This document shows positions 24,557 to 34,474 of a stretch of 64,000 nt of DNA, piece by piece. The translations under genes and the position numbers were made by a program. The notes beneath the pieces are model-generated. The model did no database searches, was not told the origin of the DNA, and saw nothing but the letters and a program-made list of their open reading frames with translations. Positions within the stretch are counted from its first letter, which is position 1. The number at the start of each line of letters is the position of its first letter. This DNA is from Marinomonas agarivorans. GTDB taxonomy: Bacteria; Pseudomonadota; Gammaproteobacteria; Pseudomonadales; Marinomonadaceae. Where the stretch lies: positions 62,001 to 126,000 of the forward strand of contig NHNK02000008.1 in NCBI GenBank assembly GCA_002173415.2, written 5' to 3'.

Positions 24557-27500
24557 GAATTACTCCTAGTGCGGGACTTGTTTTCTTGTGAAAGGTTTTT
24601 TTGTGAAAGGTTTTCTTGTGAAAAGTTTTTCTGTGAAGAATGTTTTGGTAAAGAGTGCTGCTGTAAATAATGCGCCATGCTGTCGTATTGGAAGCCTTGA
24701 TATAACTGTTCCAACTGTTGCAGATGATGATCAGCCAAAATAGCGTGCTGAGCCAGTTGATCCAGTGCATTGCGAACGCCTTTTTTGTAACCCATTTCCG
24801 CATAGGCTTTTAACACTCTAATGGCTTCATGGTCGGGAAGTGGTGTGATTTCACTTTGATCCAGTACAGGCTCCGTCTTGGCTGGCATCATATTTGTTGG
24901 CGCTGTGATTGACGTTGCGCTTAAGGATGTGGTTGAAGCAGATTCCAGTTCTTGATAAACCCAATCCAGTTCGAGCCATTGCTGAAGGCTGTCCAATAAA
25001 ACATCGTTATTCACAGGCTTCACCAAGTAGTGATTAAACACCTCAGGCGCATCGGGGTTTAACTGAGGTTCCTGCACATTCGCTGACAGCATGATGATAG
25101 GCGCTTGGGTATGTTGCTCTCGTAAACATTGCGCCAGCACTAGGCCATTCATATCTGGCATAGACACATCCAAAATAAAGCAGTCTACCGTGCTGGATTG
25201 CGCTTCTGCCAAACAGGCTTTGCCATCGGCGGCTTCAATAATTTGAAAACCAAGAGGAACCAGAATATCGGCTAATAGACCTCGTACCACTGGGTCGTCG
25301 TCCACCACCATAATGCTGCGCTGATAACCGCGATAGCTGACAATGCGTTTGTGTTGGTGAGTATTGTTTGTATTGTGGCTGACCCAAGGCAACATAAGGC
25401 TCACACGAAATTCGCTCCCCTCCCCAAACACTGAGTTCATCTGTAGGTCGCCGCCCATAATGTCAGTCAATAATTGCACTATGGTTAATCCCAACCCCGT
25501 ACCGGGTAAGTTGCCTGTATGGGTGTCTCGCACGCGTTCGAACGGATCAAAAATGCGTTGCAACGCATCGGCTTTAATACCAACGCCTGTGTCTTTAATC
25601 GAAAATTCCGCCACTTGGTTGCGATACGATATGTCAAAACAAACCGAGCCTTTGGCAGTGTATTTAACGGCGTTCGACAGCAGATTAATTAGAATCTGCC
25701 GCAAACGCTTTTGATCAGTAACAACATATTGCGGTAAGGGCGAGTGAATAACACTTTGGTATTCAATGCCTTTCATCTGTGCTTGCATGGCAAACATGCT
25801 GTTCAATTGTTCGATGAGTTTGGGTAAATCGACTGTGTTACGGTATAGATCAAAACGCCCTGCTTCTATCTTGGAGATATCCAATAGCCCTTCGATTAAG
25901 TCGGCCAGATACAAGCCACTACGATGAATAATGTCTAGGCTGTTTTTTTCTTGCTCAAGTCGCTGTTCTGTAAGTTTGGCTTTGTCTGACAAAAGCTGAG
26001 CATAACCAATAATGGATTGTAAGGGAGTGCGTAGTTCATGGCTGATACCCGTTAGATAACGACTTTTGGCTTCATTGGCGTTTTCTGCTTGTTCTTTGGC
26101 ATTTTGCAAAGCGCGGTCTGTTTCTTGGTGGGCATCGACTTCGCGAATCAGTTTACGGGTTTGACGGTTTGACTCTTGTTGCGCGGCAACGCGACTTTCA
26201 TGGGCCAGCAAAAATAACCATGACAAGACACCTGAGACAATCAATAAAATAAAAAATAAGGCTAACATCGCATCTTGCAGCAGGGCAATTTCGTTGCTGG
26301 TACTCGGTGCCATTTGTTGATAGATCAACAGCATTAATGCCGCGTTAATAAGGTTAATACTCACCAACAATGCCAGAAAACGCCCTAACCTTGAGTTGGC
26401 GGCTTTGACGATTTTTTTCGGTAAAAACAGGGTTAAAAAGTAATTCGTTTGTTGGGCAATGGTAGCTTTGGGTTTGCAACTGTCCAAACAACGTGCATCC
26501 AAGGAACAACATAAAGAGCAGATGGGTTGCATGTAGGCGGAGCAAAAACTCATATCAGGCATTTCAAAGTCATTTTCACAAATACCGCATGTCAGTGTAG
26601 TGTGATTCACTGTTGTATTCTTTTCACCTGAGGTAATAAAGGGAATGAGTTCAGGACTTTGCCGCGCAAGGTAGTATTTGCCTTTCGTCAGCCAAGCAAT
26701 CAATGGCGTAAACACAAAACAAGACGCTAACGAGATAAAGTGGCACAAGCTGGCAGCCTCTGCACCAAATACACCTAGGTAACTAATTAACCCTAAAATG
26801 GTGGCAATCAGCATAGAGCCAACACCAACGGGATTAATGTCGTACAAGTGTGCCCGTTTAAACTCCACATAGTTTGGACTTAAACCAAGGGGTTTGTTGA
26901 TCAAAAAGTCCGCCGACAAGCTAGCCAACCAGCTTACAGCACTGATCGCAAACACGCTTAGTACCGCCCCCAGTGCCTGATAAATGCCAAACTCCATTAA
27001 CAATAAGGCAATCACAACATTAAATACTAGCCAGACAACGCGACCGGGGTGAGAATGCGTCAGGCGGGAAAAAAAGTTAGACCACGCAATGGAGCCTGCA
27101 TAAGCATTGGTTAAGTTAATTTTCATCTGACACACAATCACAAAAATAGCAGCCAACAATAAGGCCGCCGTCGGCGAATTGGTTAAAAACAGGAATACGC
27201 CTTGATAAAGGTAGGTTGGGTCTGTGGCTTGCGTATGAACTGAATTGATAGCAACTGAATTAATAGCAACTGAATTGATAGTGTCTGAATTAATAGCAAC
27301 TGAATTGATAGTGTCTGAATTAATAGCAACTGAATTGATAGTGTCTGAATTAATAGCAACTGAATTAGCCGTAGCAGGATGAAGCCCCCCTAAGTTGCTC
27401 ATGGCAAGATAAGCGAGAAACGAGCCTAACAACATCTTGATCGTGCCAATAAATACCCAACCGGGGCCAGCCAAGATCAACCAAAACCACCAACGTTTTT

Positions 27501-28263
27501 TATTGTGCTGAGTTTTTTCTGGAAAAAAACGCAAATAATCCACCTGCTCGCCAATTTGCGCCATCAAGGCAAACAGCACTGAAGCCGCTGCGCCGAACAG
27601 CACCAAATCAAAGCCTTGATCCTCAGGCAAATGGGCTGGCGTGTAATCACGCCAACCAGAAAAGTGTTGCGCACCTTCATGTAAAACCACACCAATGGCG
27701 GCAATTTGCAAGACTAACCACAACCACTGAGTTTGTATTTGAAAACGGCTGATAGCCTTTATGCCATGCGTCACAATAGGAATAACGCACAAGGCGGATA
27801 AGGCATAACCAATGAACAGCGGAATGCCGAGCAAGACTTCTAACGCCGAAGCCAAAATCGCCGCTTCGATGGCAAAAAAGATAAACGTAAAGGACGCATA
27901 GATAAGGGAGGTGATGGTGGAGCCTAAGTAACCAAAGCCTGCGCCACGAGTCAATAAATCAATGTCTAAACCGTGTTTGGCAGAATAATAAGCGATCGGA
28001 AAGCCAGTAACGAAAAAGACCACCGCAAGGGTAAGGATCGCGGCCACAGCATTGGTAAATCCATAATCCAATGTAATAACCGCTGCCAAACTTTCAAGGG
28101 CCAGAAACGCCACAGCACCGAGTGCCGTGTGCCCTACTCCGGCAATGGTCATCATATGCCCTCGTTTGGAGGTATAACGCAGGGCGTAATCTTCCATCGT
28201 TTGGTCGGCCACCCATTTGTTGTAGTGACGCCGAACTTTGAAGATTTTTTGCGTGGCGCTCAT
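24553..28263 (-). CDS. Permease-fused hybrid sensor histidine kinase next to the urease genes
   Basis: The 1236-aa protein has several parts. Residues about 1-550 are polytopic and resemble NCS1-type nucleobase permeases (WVADQTMEDYALRYTSKR, LLTRGAGFGYLGSTITSLIY). A cysteine-rich patch lies at about 555-600 (CGIC, CSLCC, CLDSC), followed by two more membrane helices to about 705. A HisKA domain has its histidine near 741 (GISHELRTPLQSIIGYAQLL), followed by HATPase (ILINLLSNAVKYT, DTGVGI, GTGLGL). A receiver domain (about 985-1095) has its aspartate near 1031 (FILDVSMPDMNG). The C-terminal tail is repetitive. It starts 32 bp after ureG and overlaps the response regulator by 4 bp. Ligand sensing through the permease part is inference. 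Confidence 0.88.
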   Translation of the reverse strand: MSATQKIFKVRRHYNKWVADQTMEDYALRYTSKRGHMMTIAGVGHTALGAVAFLALESLAAVITLDYGFTNAVAAILTLAVVFFVTGFPIAYYSAKHGLDIDLLTRGAGFGYLGSTITSLIYASFTFIFFAIEAAILASALEVLLGIPLFIGYALSALCVIPIVTHGIKAISRFQIQTQWLWLVLQIAAIGVVLHEGAQHFSGWRDYTPAHLPEDQGFDLVLFGAAASVLFALMAQIGEQVDYLRFFPEKTQHNKKRWWFWLILAGPGWVFIGTIKMLLGSFLAYLAMSNLGGLHPATANSVAINSDTINSVAINSDTINSVAINSDTINSVAINSVAINSVHTQATDPTYLYQGVFLFLTNSPTAALLLAAIFVIVCQMKINLTNAYAGSIAWSNFFSRLTHSHPGRVVWLVFNVVIALLLMEFGIYQALGAVLSVFAISAVSWLASLSADFLINKPLGLSPNYVEFKRAHLYDINPVGVGSMLIATILGLISYLGVFGAEAASLCHFISLASCFVFTPLIAWLTKGKYYLARQSPELIPFITSGEKNTTVNHTTLTCGICENDFEMPDMSFCSAYMQPICSLCCSLDARCLDSCKPKATIAQQTNYFLTLFLPKKIVKAANSRLGRFLALLVSINLINAALMLLIYQQMAPSTSNEIALLQDAMLALFFILLIVSGVLSWLFLLAHESRVAAQQESNRQTRKLIREVDAHQETDRALQNAKEQAENANEAKSRYLTGISHELRTPLQSIIGYAQLLSDKAKLTEQRLEQEKNSLDIIHRSGLYLADLIEGLLDISKIEAGRFDLYRNTVDLPKLIEQLNSMFAMQAQMKGIEYQSVIHSPLPQYVVTDQKRLRQILINLLSNAVKYTAKGSVCFDISYRNQVAEFSIKDTGVGIKADALQRIFDPFERVRDTHTGNLPGTGLGLTIVQLLTDIMGGDLQMNSVFGEGSEFRVSLMLPWVSHNTNNTHQHKRIVSYRGYQRSIMVVDDDPVVRGLLADILVPLGFQIIEAADGKACLAEAQSSTVDCFILDVSMPDMNGLVLAQCLREQHTQAPIIMLSANVQEPQLNPDAPEVFNHYLVKPVNNDVLLDSLQQWLELDWVYQELESASTTSLSATSITAPTNMMPAKTEPVLDQSEITPLPDHEAIRVLKAYAEMGYKKGVRNALDQLAQHAILADHHLQQLEQLYQGFQYDSMAHYLQQHSLPKHSSQKNFSQENLSQKNLSQENKSRTRSNS
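24580..24639 (-). repeat. 15-bp tandem repeat at the C-terminal end of the kinase gene
   Basis: Four near-identical 15-bp units of the form GTTTTCTTGTGAAAG (plus strand) encode a repeated SQ(K/E)N(L/F) pattern in the last 30 residues of the kinase. The period keeps the reading frame. Confidence 0.8.
27241..27360 (-). repeat. 30-bp in-frame minisatellite in the permease domain of the kinase
   Basis: Three perfect copies of a 30-bp unit (27271-27300, 27301-27330, 27331-27360) and one imperfect copy (27241-27270) encode NSVAINSDTI repeats at about residues 302-341, in a hydrophilic loop between membrane segments. Confidence 0.92.
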
Positions 28264-28295
28264 TGCTTTGTCTTCATTACTTTGCCCTCATTGGT

Positions 28296-28958
28296 TTAGA
28301 CAACCGCTTTTATCGGTGGCAAGGCTTTGGCGGCCAGCATGCCTTCGTTGATGATGAAGTGAATAATGTCTTGCACGCCTGCGGCTGTTTTGAGATTGGA
28401 AAACACAAACGGGCGCTCGCCACGCATCTTTTTCGCATCGCGATCCATTACCTCTAAAGACGCGCCAACCATAGGCGCCAAGTCGGTTTTATTAATGATG
28501 AGCAAATCCGATTTGGTGATACCCGGTCCGCCTTTACGGGGGATTTTATCGCCCGCTGATACATCAATCACATAGATGGTCAAATCAGAAAGTTCAGGGC
28601 TAAAAGTCGCACTTAAATTGTCGCCACCGCTTTCCACAAACACCACATCCAAGTCACCGTGGCGTTCCAATAGTTGATCAATCGCCATGAGATTCATCGA
28701 GGCATCTTCACGAATCGCCGTATGAGGACAACCACCTGTTTCCACCCCAAGAATTCGATCGGCTTCAAGGGCTTGGTGTTCGGTTAAAAATTTGGCGTCT
28801 TCTTGGGTATAAATATCATTGGTGACCACGGCGATGTTGTAGTGTTCACGCAATGTCGAGCATAGGGTCCGTAATAAAGCCGTTTTACCTGATCCCACTG
28901 GCCCGCCAATGCCAATACGTAGGGTTTGTTTGGGCCTTAGCTGGCTGGCGTTTGTCAT
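28296..28958 (-). CDS. ureG: Urease accessory GTPase UreG
   Basis: The 220-aa SIMIBI-class GTPase has the P-loop [16 protein letters not shown] (about residues 18-33), the metal-binding CPH motif in [37 protein letters not shown] and the base-recognition INKTDLAP. UreG hydrolyses GTP to drive nickel delivery into the urease active site, working with UreE, UreF and UreD. It is the last structural accessory gene of the urease set. The permease-kinase gene follows after 32 bp. Confidence 0.97.
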   Translation of the reverse strand: MTNASQLRPKQTLRIGIGGPVGSGKTALLRTLCSTLREHYNIAVVTNDIYTQEDAKFLTEHQALEADRILGVETGGCPHTAIREDASMNLMAIDQLLERHGDLDVVFVESGGDNLSATFSPELSDLTIYVIDVSAGDKIPRKGGPGITKSDLLIINKTDLAPMVGASLEVMDRDAKKMRGERPFVFSNLKTAAGVQDIIHFIINEGMLAAKALPPIKAVV

Positions 28959-29022
28959 AATGCATTCCTCTTATAAATTCGTTGTTTTTATAACTTGGTA
29001 ACTGGTTAAAATCGGCCAACAC

Positions 29023-29859
29023 TCAAGAGCGAAACAACCTTGAATATTGGGTTTCATGCAAGGCACTGGCAATCGCCAGAGCGGGTAATCCTGCTCCCAC
29101 CTCGTCTTCTGTTAACGTATGGGAAAAGTGAATCGCATCGGTAATACTGACTTGCAGTTCACCTAGTAATTCTTGCGCTTGTGTTTGGCCTAGTGGCACC
29201 AGCTTGGTCGCTGCGGCAACTTGATTCTCTAACCAAGACCATGTGAACCCCAAGGCAGCGCTATGCAAATCTATGTGCCAACGGGTAGCCGCCACAGCAA
29301 AGACTGTAACGAAGCTAACCTCCTCTTGCTGCTCTAGTATTTTTTGTTCTAATGCTTTTTGCTCTAATAATGTGTTTACCGATGACAAGTTCGAAAGTGA
29401 GTGACTGCTCGCACTGAAACTTGAGTTACTCATTGAATAACTAATTGAGTCACTCACTTCCTCTCCCTTTGCTTGCCCAAGTAATTGCTCAGGTAGTTGC
29501 CCGAATAAACGCCCCATTAAACTCAGCAGCGCTTGCCCCATTGCGGTATCGGTAAGGCGCAGTTCCTTGGTTTCACGGCAGGCCAATAGTAGGTCGTTCA
29601 ATTCAATTAATTTTGTCGTATTGGATGCCTTAGCCGCTGCCATACAAAAGCGCAATAGGGGTAAATCCACGCGGGCAAGGCTCTGTTGCAGTTGCGTATT
29701 AAGCCAATCAAACACATCCGTTTTGTTACGAATCCAACCATGATCAACCGCGTATTCCATACCTTGCGAAAAAGCATAGCCTCCTACAGGCAGACTCACG
29801 CTGCTTAATTGCAGCAGTCTGAGTAGACTAGCCTCAGTCGTGGCGATGGCCATGAGCAT
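29023..29859 (-). CDS. ureF: Urease accessory protein UreF with an unusual central insertion
   Basis: UreF bridges UreD and UreG in the nickel-insertion complex. The 278-aa product has LQLSSVSLPVGGYAFSQGME near the N-terminus and the C-terminal ITDAIHFSHTLTEDEVGAGL. Typical UreF is about 225-235 aa. The extra length is a low-complexity stretch at about residues 132-180: a serine-rich run (SNSSFSASSHSLSNLSS) followed by glutamine- and glutamate-rich LLEQKALEQKILEQQEE. The start overlaps the end of ureE by 26 bp; a second ATG at 29853 is equally possible. Confidence 0.92.
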   Translation of the reverse strand: MLMAIATTEASLLRLLQLSSVSLPVGGYAFSQGMEYAVDHGWIRNKTDVFDWLNTQLQQSLARVDLPLLRFCMAAAKASNTTKLIELNDLLLACRETKELRLTDTAMGQALLSLMGRLFGQLPEQLLGQAKGEEVSDSISYSMSNSSFSASSHSLSNLSSVNTLLEQKALEQKILEQQEEVSFVTVFAVAATRWHIDLHSAALGFTWSWLENQVAAATKLVPLGQTQAQELLGELQVSITDAIHFSHTLTEDEVGAGLPALAIASALHETQYSRLFRS

Positions 29860-30277
29860 AGGCTCCTGCTTCTGGTATAAAGACCGCCTCTTGGTGTTGA
29901 GTCGTCAAGCCCAACAAATGCAACATCTCTTCCAAAACATGGTCGGGTTTGATGTAGAGCCAGCGCTCACCAATTTGAATTTTTGTATGACGATTGCCCA
30001 AGTGATAACAAGCTTTGGCAAAGTTGTCCCAATCGTCACAACTGGCGTAAGTGACTGACTCAAGCGCCCCAATTACTTGTATGATGCGACCGCATTCGGC
30101 TTTAAGGCATTCCCCGACTTGCAATGGTTGGCCACGATCCAAAAACACACGTACTTCTTCACCGCTTTCACTCACTAATTTTAAGCGTCCGCGTTCTCTT
30201 TGTTCGTGAGTGAGGACGACGGTCGAGTAGATTTTTTGCTCGCAGTCGGTTCCTAAACGTTCATAAATATCGATCAT
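29834..30277 (-). CDS. ureE: Urease nickel metallochaperone UreE
   Basis: The start at 30277 is chosen for its GGGAGA Shine-Dalgarno; an in-frame ATG lies four codons upstream. The 147-aa protein has the UreE N-terminal domain (LTHEQRERGRLKLVSESGEE, VFLDRGQPLQVGE) and a C-terminal metal-binding domain with ACYHLGNRHTKIQIG. The tail has four histidines (YAHGHRHD), shorter than the long His tails of some UreE proteins. It receives and hands over Ni2+ to UreG. Confidence 0.95.
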   Translation of the reverse strand: MIDIYERLGTDCEQKIYSTVVLTHEQRERGRLKLVSESGEEVRVFLDRGQPLQVGECLKAECGRIIQVIGALESVTYASCDDWDNFAKACYHLGNRHTKIQIGERWLYIKPDHVLEEMLHLLGLTTQHQEAVFIPEAGAYAHGHRHD

Positions 30278-30356
30278 GTTATCTCCCAAAATTTGGTGTT
30301 AACAAGCGCCTTTTTTTAATAAAGCAGCATAACAAAAATGGTATAGAAACCACGGG

Positions 30357-32063
30357 TTAAAATAAGGTGTATAACTGGGCCAAAGGCAGTTTGGTTGCTG
30401 GCTCACAGGTTAATAATTCCCCATCGGCTCGCACTTCGTATGTTTGTGGATCCACAGTAATATTGGGTAAAACATTATTGTGAATCATGTCATGCTTGGA
30501 CACGGTGCGCGTATTGCAACAGGCCACCAAGTCTCGCTCTAACCCTAAGGCGGTTTTTAAATCCTTATTAAGAGCAGCTTGTGAGACAAAGGTCACCGAC
30601 GTCGCGGCCGCAGCCTTGCCAAATGCCCCAAACATAGGGCGATAATGCACTGGCTGAGGGGTAGGAATGGAGGCATTGGGGTCCCCCATTGGCGCGTTCA
30701 CTATCATGCCACCCTTGATAATCATTGAGGGTTTTACCGCAAAAAATGCGGGATTCCATAACACCAAATCCGCCAGTTTTCCCGCTTCAATCGAACCCAC
30801 TTCATGGCTAATTCCATGAGCAATGGCAGGGTTAATGGTGTATTTAGCAATGTAACGACGTGCCCGAAAATTGTCCGCACCGATCTCTTGATCTTCGTTT
30901 AAAAGACCAAACTGCTGTTTCATTTTGTGGGCGGTTTGCCAAGTCCGTGTTATTACTTCTCCGACACGCCCCATTGCTTGGGAGTCGGATGAAATCATGC
31001 TAAACGCCCCACGATCGTGCAGTATGTCTTCGGCGGCAATGGTTTCTTTGCGAATACGTGAGTCGGCAAAGGCCACATCTTCTGGGATGCTACTGTCTAG
31101 GTGATGGCAAACCATCAACATATCCAAGTGCTCATCCACCGTATTTTGCGTGTAAGGGCGAGTCGGGTTAGTAGAAGATGGCAATACATTAGGTCGTGAA
31201 CAGGCTTGAATGATGTCTGGTGCATGGCCACCACCAGCGCCTTCGGTGTGATAGGTATGGATCACACGGTCTTTAAAGGCGTCGATTGTGCTGTCGACAA
31301 AACCGGATTCATTCAGGGTGTCGGTATGAATGGCGACTTGCACATCGTACTTTTCTGCCACGCTCAAACAACAATCAATCGAGGCAGGTGTGGTGCCCCA
31401 ATCCTCATGTAATTTTAAGCCACAGGCACCCGCTTCGAGTTGCTCTGCTAAGGCCTCAGGCAAGCTGGCATTGCCCTTCCCAAGAAAGCCTAAGTTCATT
31501 GGCATGTTGTCAGTGGCTTGCAGCATTTTCCCTAAATACCAAGGGCCTGGTGTGCAGGTTGTGGCATTGGTACCAGTGGCAGGACCAGTGCCGCCGCCAA
31601 TCATAGTGGTTACACCAGACGTGAGGGCTTCTTCAATTTGTTGTGGGCAAATAAAGTGAATGTGGGCATCAATGCCGCCCGCTGTTAAAATCGAGCCTTC
31701 CCCAGCAATCACCTCTGTACCTGGGCCAATGACAATATCAACATTGTCTTGTATGTCTGGGTTACCTGCTTTACCAACTTTGAAGATGCGGCCAGCTTTT
31801 ATGCCAACATCGCCTTTTACTATGCCCCAATGGTCAAGAATAAGCGCATTGGTAATGACTAAATCTACCGCCACCTCGTTGCTCACTTGGCTCTGGCCCA
31901 TGCCATCACGAATGACTTTGCCACCACCAAATTTCACCTCGTCACCGTATTGGGTAAAGTCTTTTTCCACTTGCAGCCATAAATCCGTATCGCCTAGGCG
32001 TACACGGTCGCCCACGGTGGGGCCAAACATGCTGGCATAACTCTGTCGATCCATTTTAGTCAT
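30357..32063 (-). CDS. ureC: Urease catalytic alpha subunit
   Basis: An AAGGAG Shine-Dalgarno fixes the start at 32063, giving 568 aa, the normal family length; a longer in-frame start at 32129 is not supported. The dinuclear nickel site is intact: [19 protein letters not shown], the carbamylated lysine in [25 protein letters not shown], and the catalytic flap VCHHLD. It hydrolyses urea to ammonia and carbamate in the cytoplasm. It overlaps ureB by 8 bp. Confidence 0.97.
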   Translation of the reverse strand: MTKMDRQSYASMFGPTVGDRVRLGDTDLWLQVEKDFTQYGDEVKFGGGKVIRDGMGQSQVSNEVAVDLVITNALILDHWGIVKGDVGIKAGRIFKVGKAGNPDIQDNVDIVIGPGTEVIAGEGSILTAGGIDAHIHFICPQQIEEALTSGVTTMIGGGTGPATGTNATTCTPGPWYLGKMLQATDNMPMNLGFLGKGNASLPEALAEQLEAGACGLKLHEDWGTTPASIDCCLSVAEKYDVQVAIHTDTLNESGFVDSTIDAFKDRVIHTYHTEGAGGGHAPDIIQACSRPNVLPSSTNPTRPYTQNTVDEHLDMLMVCHHLDSSIPEDVAFADSRIRKETIAAEDILHDRGAFSMISSDSQAMGRVGEVITRTWQTAHKMKQQFGLLNEDQEIGADNFRARRYIAKYTINPAIAHGISHEVGSIEAGKLADLVLWNPAFFAVKPSMIIKGGMIVNAPMGDPNASIPTPQPVHYRPMFGAFGKAAAATSVTFVSQAALNKDLKTALGLERDLVACCNTRTVSKHDMIHNNVLPNITVDPQTYEVRADGELLTCEPATKLPLAQLYTLF

Positions 32064-32430
32064 GTTTGTCTCCTTGGTGTTTTTCTGCCTGATGCTTATT
32101 GTCTTGGCGCTCGTTGGCGTAAGCAGCAAGCTGACCCATTATTTCACCGCGAAAACCGTAAATCGTTTTGCTACCCGCATATTCCACCAGCTCCACTTCA
32201 CGCCCTTGACCGGGTTCAAACCGCACCGCCGTACCCGAAGCAATGTTCAAACGAAATCCTTTTGCTTGTTCACGTGCAAAAATCAGCGCTGGATTCACTT
32301 CATAAAAGTGGTAATGAGAGCCAATTTGCACAGGTCTATCACCGGTGTTTTCCACTCGCAAACGTACGGTGCGTCGCCCTGTATTTAATTCAATATCGCC
32401 TGCTGCTGTCTGTATTTCGCCTGGTATCAT
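32056..32430 (-). CDS. ureB: Urease beta subunit
   Basis: The 124-aa protein starts [16 protein letters not shown] and carries the conserved [15 protein letters not shown] and [16 protein letters not shown]. It assembles with UreA and UreC. The C-terminal tail is hydrophilic with a repeated KHQ/KH pattern ([14 protein letters not shown]), longer than in minimal UreB proteins of about 101-105 aa. It overlaps the ureC start by 8 bp. Confidence 0.96.
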   Translation of the reverse strand: MIPGEIQTAAGDIELNTGRRTVRLRVENTGDRPVQIGSHYHFYEVNPALIFAREQAKGFRLNIASGTAVRFEPGQGREVELVEYAGSKTIYGFRGEIMGQLAAYANERQDNKHQAEKHQGDKHD

Positions 32431-32454
32431 CGTCTTTCTCCGCCATGAATCGCA

Positions 32455-32757
32455 TCAATTAATTGGATTGTGGACTGTGACTAATTTAGTACCGTCCGAA
32501 AACGTCGCTTCCACTTGCACTTCATGAATAAGGTCAGCCACGCCATCCATAACCTGTTCAACTGTGAGCAGTGTTTTGCCATAACTCATCAGCTCAGCGA
32601 CGGTTTTTCCGTCTCTGGCACCTTCAATAATTTCCATCGTGATGTAGGCGACCGCTTCGGGGTAATTCAACTTCAACCCTCTATGCAAGCGACGTTCGGC
32701 AAGCAAGGCTGCGGTAAAAACCAGTAATTTGTCTTTTTCTCTTGGTAGTAGCTCCAT
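32455..32757 (-). CDS. ureA: Urease gamma subunit
   Basis: The start at 32757 ([20 protein letters not shown]) gives exactly 100 aa, the standard length; longer in-frame starts upstream are not family-like. It contains [13 protein letters not shown] and [18 protein letters not shown]. It forms the (UreABC)3 complex with the two following gene products. Confidence 0.96.
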   Translation of the reverse strand: MELLPREKDKLLVFTAALLAERRLHRGLKLNYPEAVAYITMEIIEGARDGKTVAELMSYGKTLLTVEQVMDGVADLIHEVQVEATFSDGTKLVTVHNPIN

Positions 32758-32831
32758 TTTAGTTACCTTGTTTTTAGTTATTCGTTTCTGTCTGATTATG
32801 TGCTTTTGTCTGGTTATGAATGGCAAGGCAT

Positions 32832-33722
32832 CTAGGTTGCCCATATCTTTGGCGCGTTGGCCTGTTTCCCTATCAATTCAGGGCGAATTGCATGCCAACA
32901 CTCGATAAACACCTGTTTCATTTGCTCAGAATCCGTATGCAGACTGCGAATAATTAGGTAATCACCTACTAAGCTGACACCCGTCAATACCGTATGATCT
33001 GCACAATATTGGCGCAATGTGTTGAGCAAATCGTTTGGCTCCTGCAAGAAAGGGCCAGCAATCATCACACCATTTACTGGGTAGGTTTTAAGCCCTGCGT
33101 TGGCGTTTTTTATGTCCGCCCCATGCCCATCGATAATGAGCTTCTCGAACAGGTTTAAACGCCCGTTTTGGTAAATCCGTAGACGCTGATCTAATGCGCC
33201 TGCCCCAAACGATTCTTGATTGGCAGGCAAGCCAAGACAGGTGATTTCCCAGCCAATAAATTTGGCATCATCAGCCAAGTTAATCTGGTTCTCTAATTGA
33301 GCATAGGCATTAGGGTAGAGGATGGTTTCTTGCGGCAACCATTCCATTACGCTGTTTGCGCCAACATTGAGTTGCACTACTTGTTGTTGTTGCGTTTTAT
33401 CCTCTCTGGCGCGATAAACCCGCCCAGCACCGGGTGTGGTGATCAAGACATGTGTGTCTTGCGCCAGATTGGCGGTTATGTGTAAACAATCGCCAGACAC
33501 TATCCCACCAGGTGGGTGCAGCAAATACGTATGCGCCACCGCTTTTCCTTCTGGGTAAAACGATTTTTGTACGTACAATGGCCCTTTGTGTTGGCTGTGT
33601 TTTAGCACAGTTCCTCGAGGTGTTTTCACAAAGTCGAGGCTTAAAAAGGCATGCCATGTTGAAGGCGCAATAGTTGCCTGAGTTGGTTTTGCGGGCAGTG
33701 CAACAGAGTCAAAAAACGCCAT
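32832..33722 (-). CDS. ureD: Urease accessory protein UreD
   Basis: The 296-aa UreD/UreH protein shows [19 protein letters not shown]-like sequence (here [20 protein letters not shown]), [11 protein letters not shown], and [15 protein letters not shown]. It binds apo-urease and opens the channel for nickel transfer, recruiting UreF and UreG. It is the first gene of the ure set, 44 bp after urtE, on the same strand. Confidence 0.95.
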   Translation of the reverse strand: MAFFDSVALPAKPTQATIAPSTWHAFLSLDFVKTPRGTVLKHSQHKGPLYVQKSFYPEGKAVAHTYLLHPPGGIVSGDCLHITANLAQDTHVLITTPGAGRVYRAREDKTQQQQVVQLNVGANSVMEWLPQETILYPNAYAQLENQINLADDAKFIGWEITCLGLPANQESFGAGALDQRLRIYQNGRLNLFEKLIIDGHGADIKNANAGLKTYPVNGVMIAGPFLQEPNDLLNTLRQYCADHTVLTGVSLVGDYLIIRSLHTDSEQMKQVFIECWHAIRPELIGKQANAPKIWAT

Positions 33723-33766
33723 GATTGTCCTAAAAAGTCGTTGTATTCATCATGTTTATGCAAAAA

Positions 33767-34474
33767 CTAAACCGCAAGGTATTGCTTGATCAGTTCATCA
33801 TTTAAGTTTTCCATGCTATCCGCCGCGACAATTTGCCCCTTTTCCATCAAACGAAAGGCTTTACCCACTCGGCGAGCAAAGCCTAATTTTTGTTCAACGA
33901 GAATAACGGTTAAGCCTTCTTCTTCATTCAGTTTCAGTATCACATCGCCAATCTGTTGGACGATATTAGGCTGAATACCTTCATTGGGTTCATCAAGAAT
34001 CAGAACTTTAGGGTCTAAAATTAACGCGCGCGCAATGGCTAATTGTTGTTGCTGCCCGCCAGATAAATCACCACCTCGGCGTTGCAACATGGTTTTTAAC
34101 ACGGGAAATAGCTCAAAAACTTTTTCTGGAATGTGTGTTTGTTTCTGGCCAGTGCGTTTGTTTAATACTGGCAGACCGATACGTAAGTTTTCTTCTACTG
34201 TAAGGGTCGGGAAAATATCTCGACCTTGGGGTACGTACCCGATCCCCATGTAGGCTCTTTGTTCTGCCCCTTGTTTAACAAGGCTTGTTCCTTCTAACAA
34301 AATATCGCCCGATTGTATTGGCAATAACCCCATAATGCTTTTTAACAGTGTGGTTTTGCCTGCACCATTGCGGCCCATGATGCAGGTAATGGAACCAGAT
34401 TCGATCTCTAAATCTAGGTTCCAAAGAATTTGAGTGCTACCATACAACTGGTTTATCTGCTTGATCGACATCAT
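33767..34474 (-). CDS. urtE: Urea ABC transporter ATP-binding subunit UrtE
   Basis: The 235-aa ATPase has Walker A GRNGAGKTTLLKSIMG, signature DLSGGQQQQLAIARALI and Walker B VLILDEPNEGIQPNIV, the LivF-like arrangement typical of UrtE. It energises urea import together with UrtD. Its start overlaps the urtD stop by 4 bp. Confidence 0.95.
   Translation of the reverse strand: MMSIKQINQLYGSTQILWNLDLEIESGSITCIMGRNGAGKTTLLKSIMGLLPIQSGDILLEGTSLVKQGAEQRAYMGIGYVPQGRDIFPTLTVEENLRIGLPVLNKRTGQKQTHIPEKVFELFPVLKTMLQRRGGDLSGGQQQQLAIARALILDPKVLILDEPNEGIQPNIVQQIGDVILKLNEEEGLTVILVEQKLGFARRVGKAFRLMEKGQIVAADSMENLNDELIKQYLAV

Noticed and set aside
31206-32040. Several plus-strand open frames inside ureC
   Set aside because: They are antisense shadows of a conserved coding sequence with no ribosome-binding sites or family similarity.
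32455-32844. Longer urease gamma start at 32844
   Set aside because: The extra 29 residues are basic and unlike the family; the 100-aa form from 32757 matches the standard length and start.
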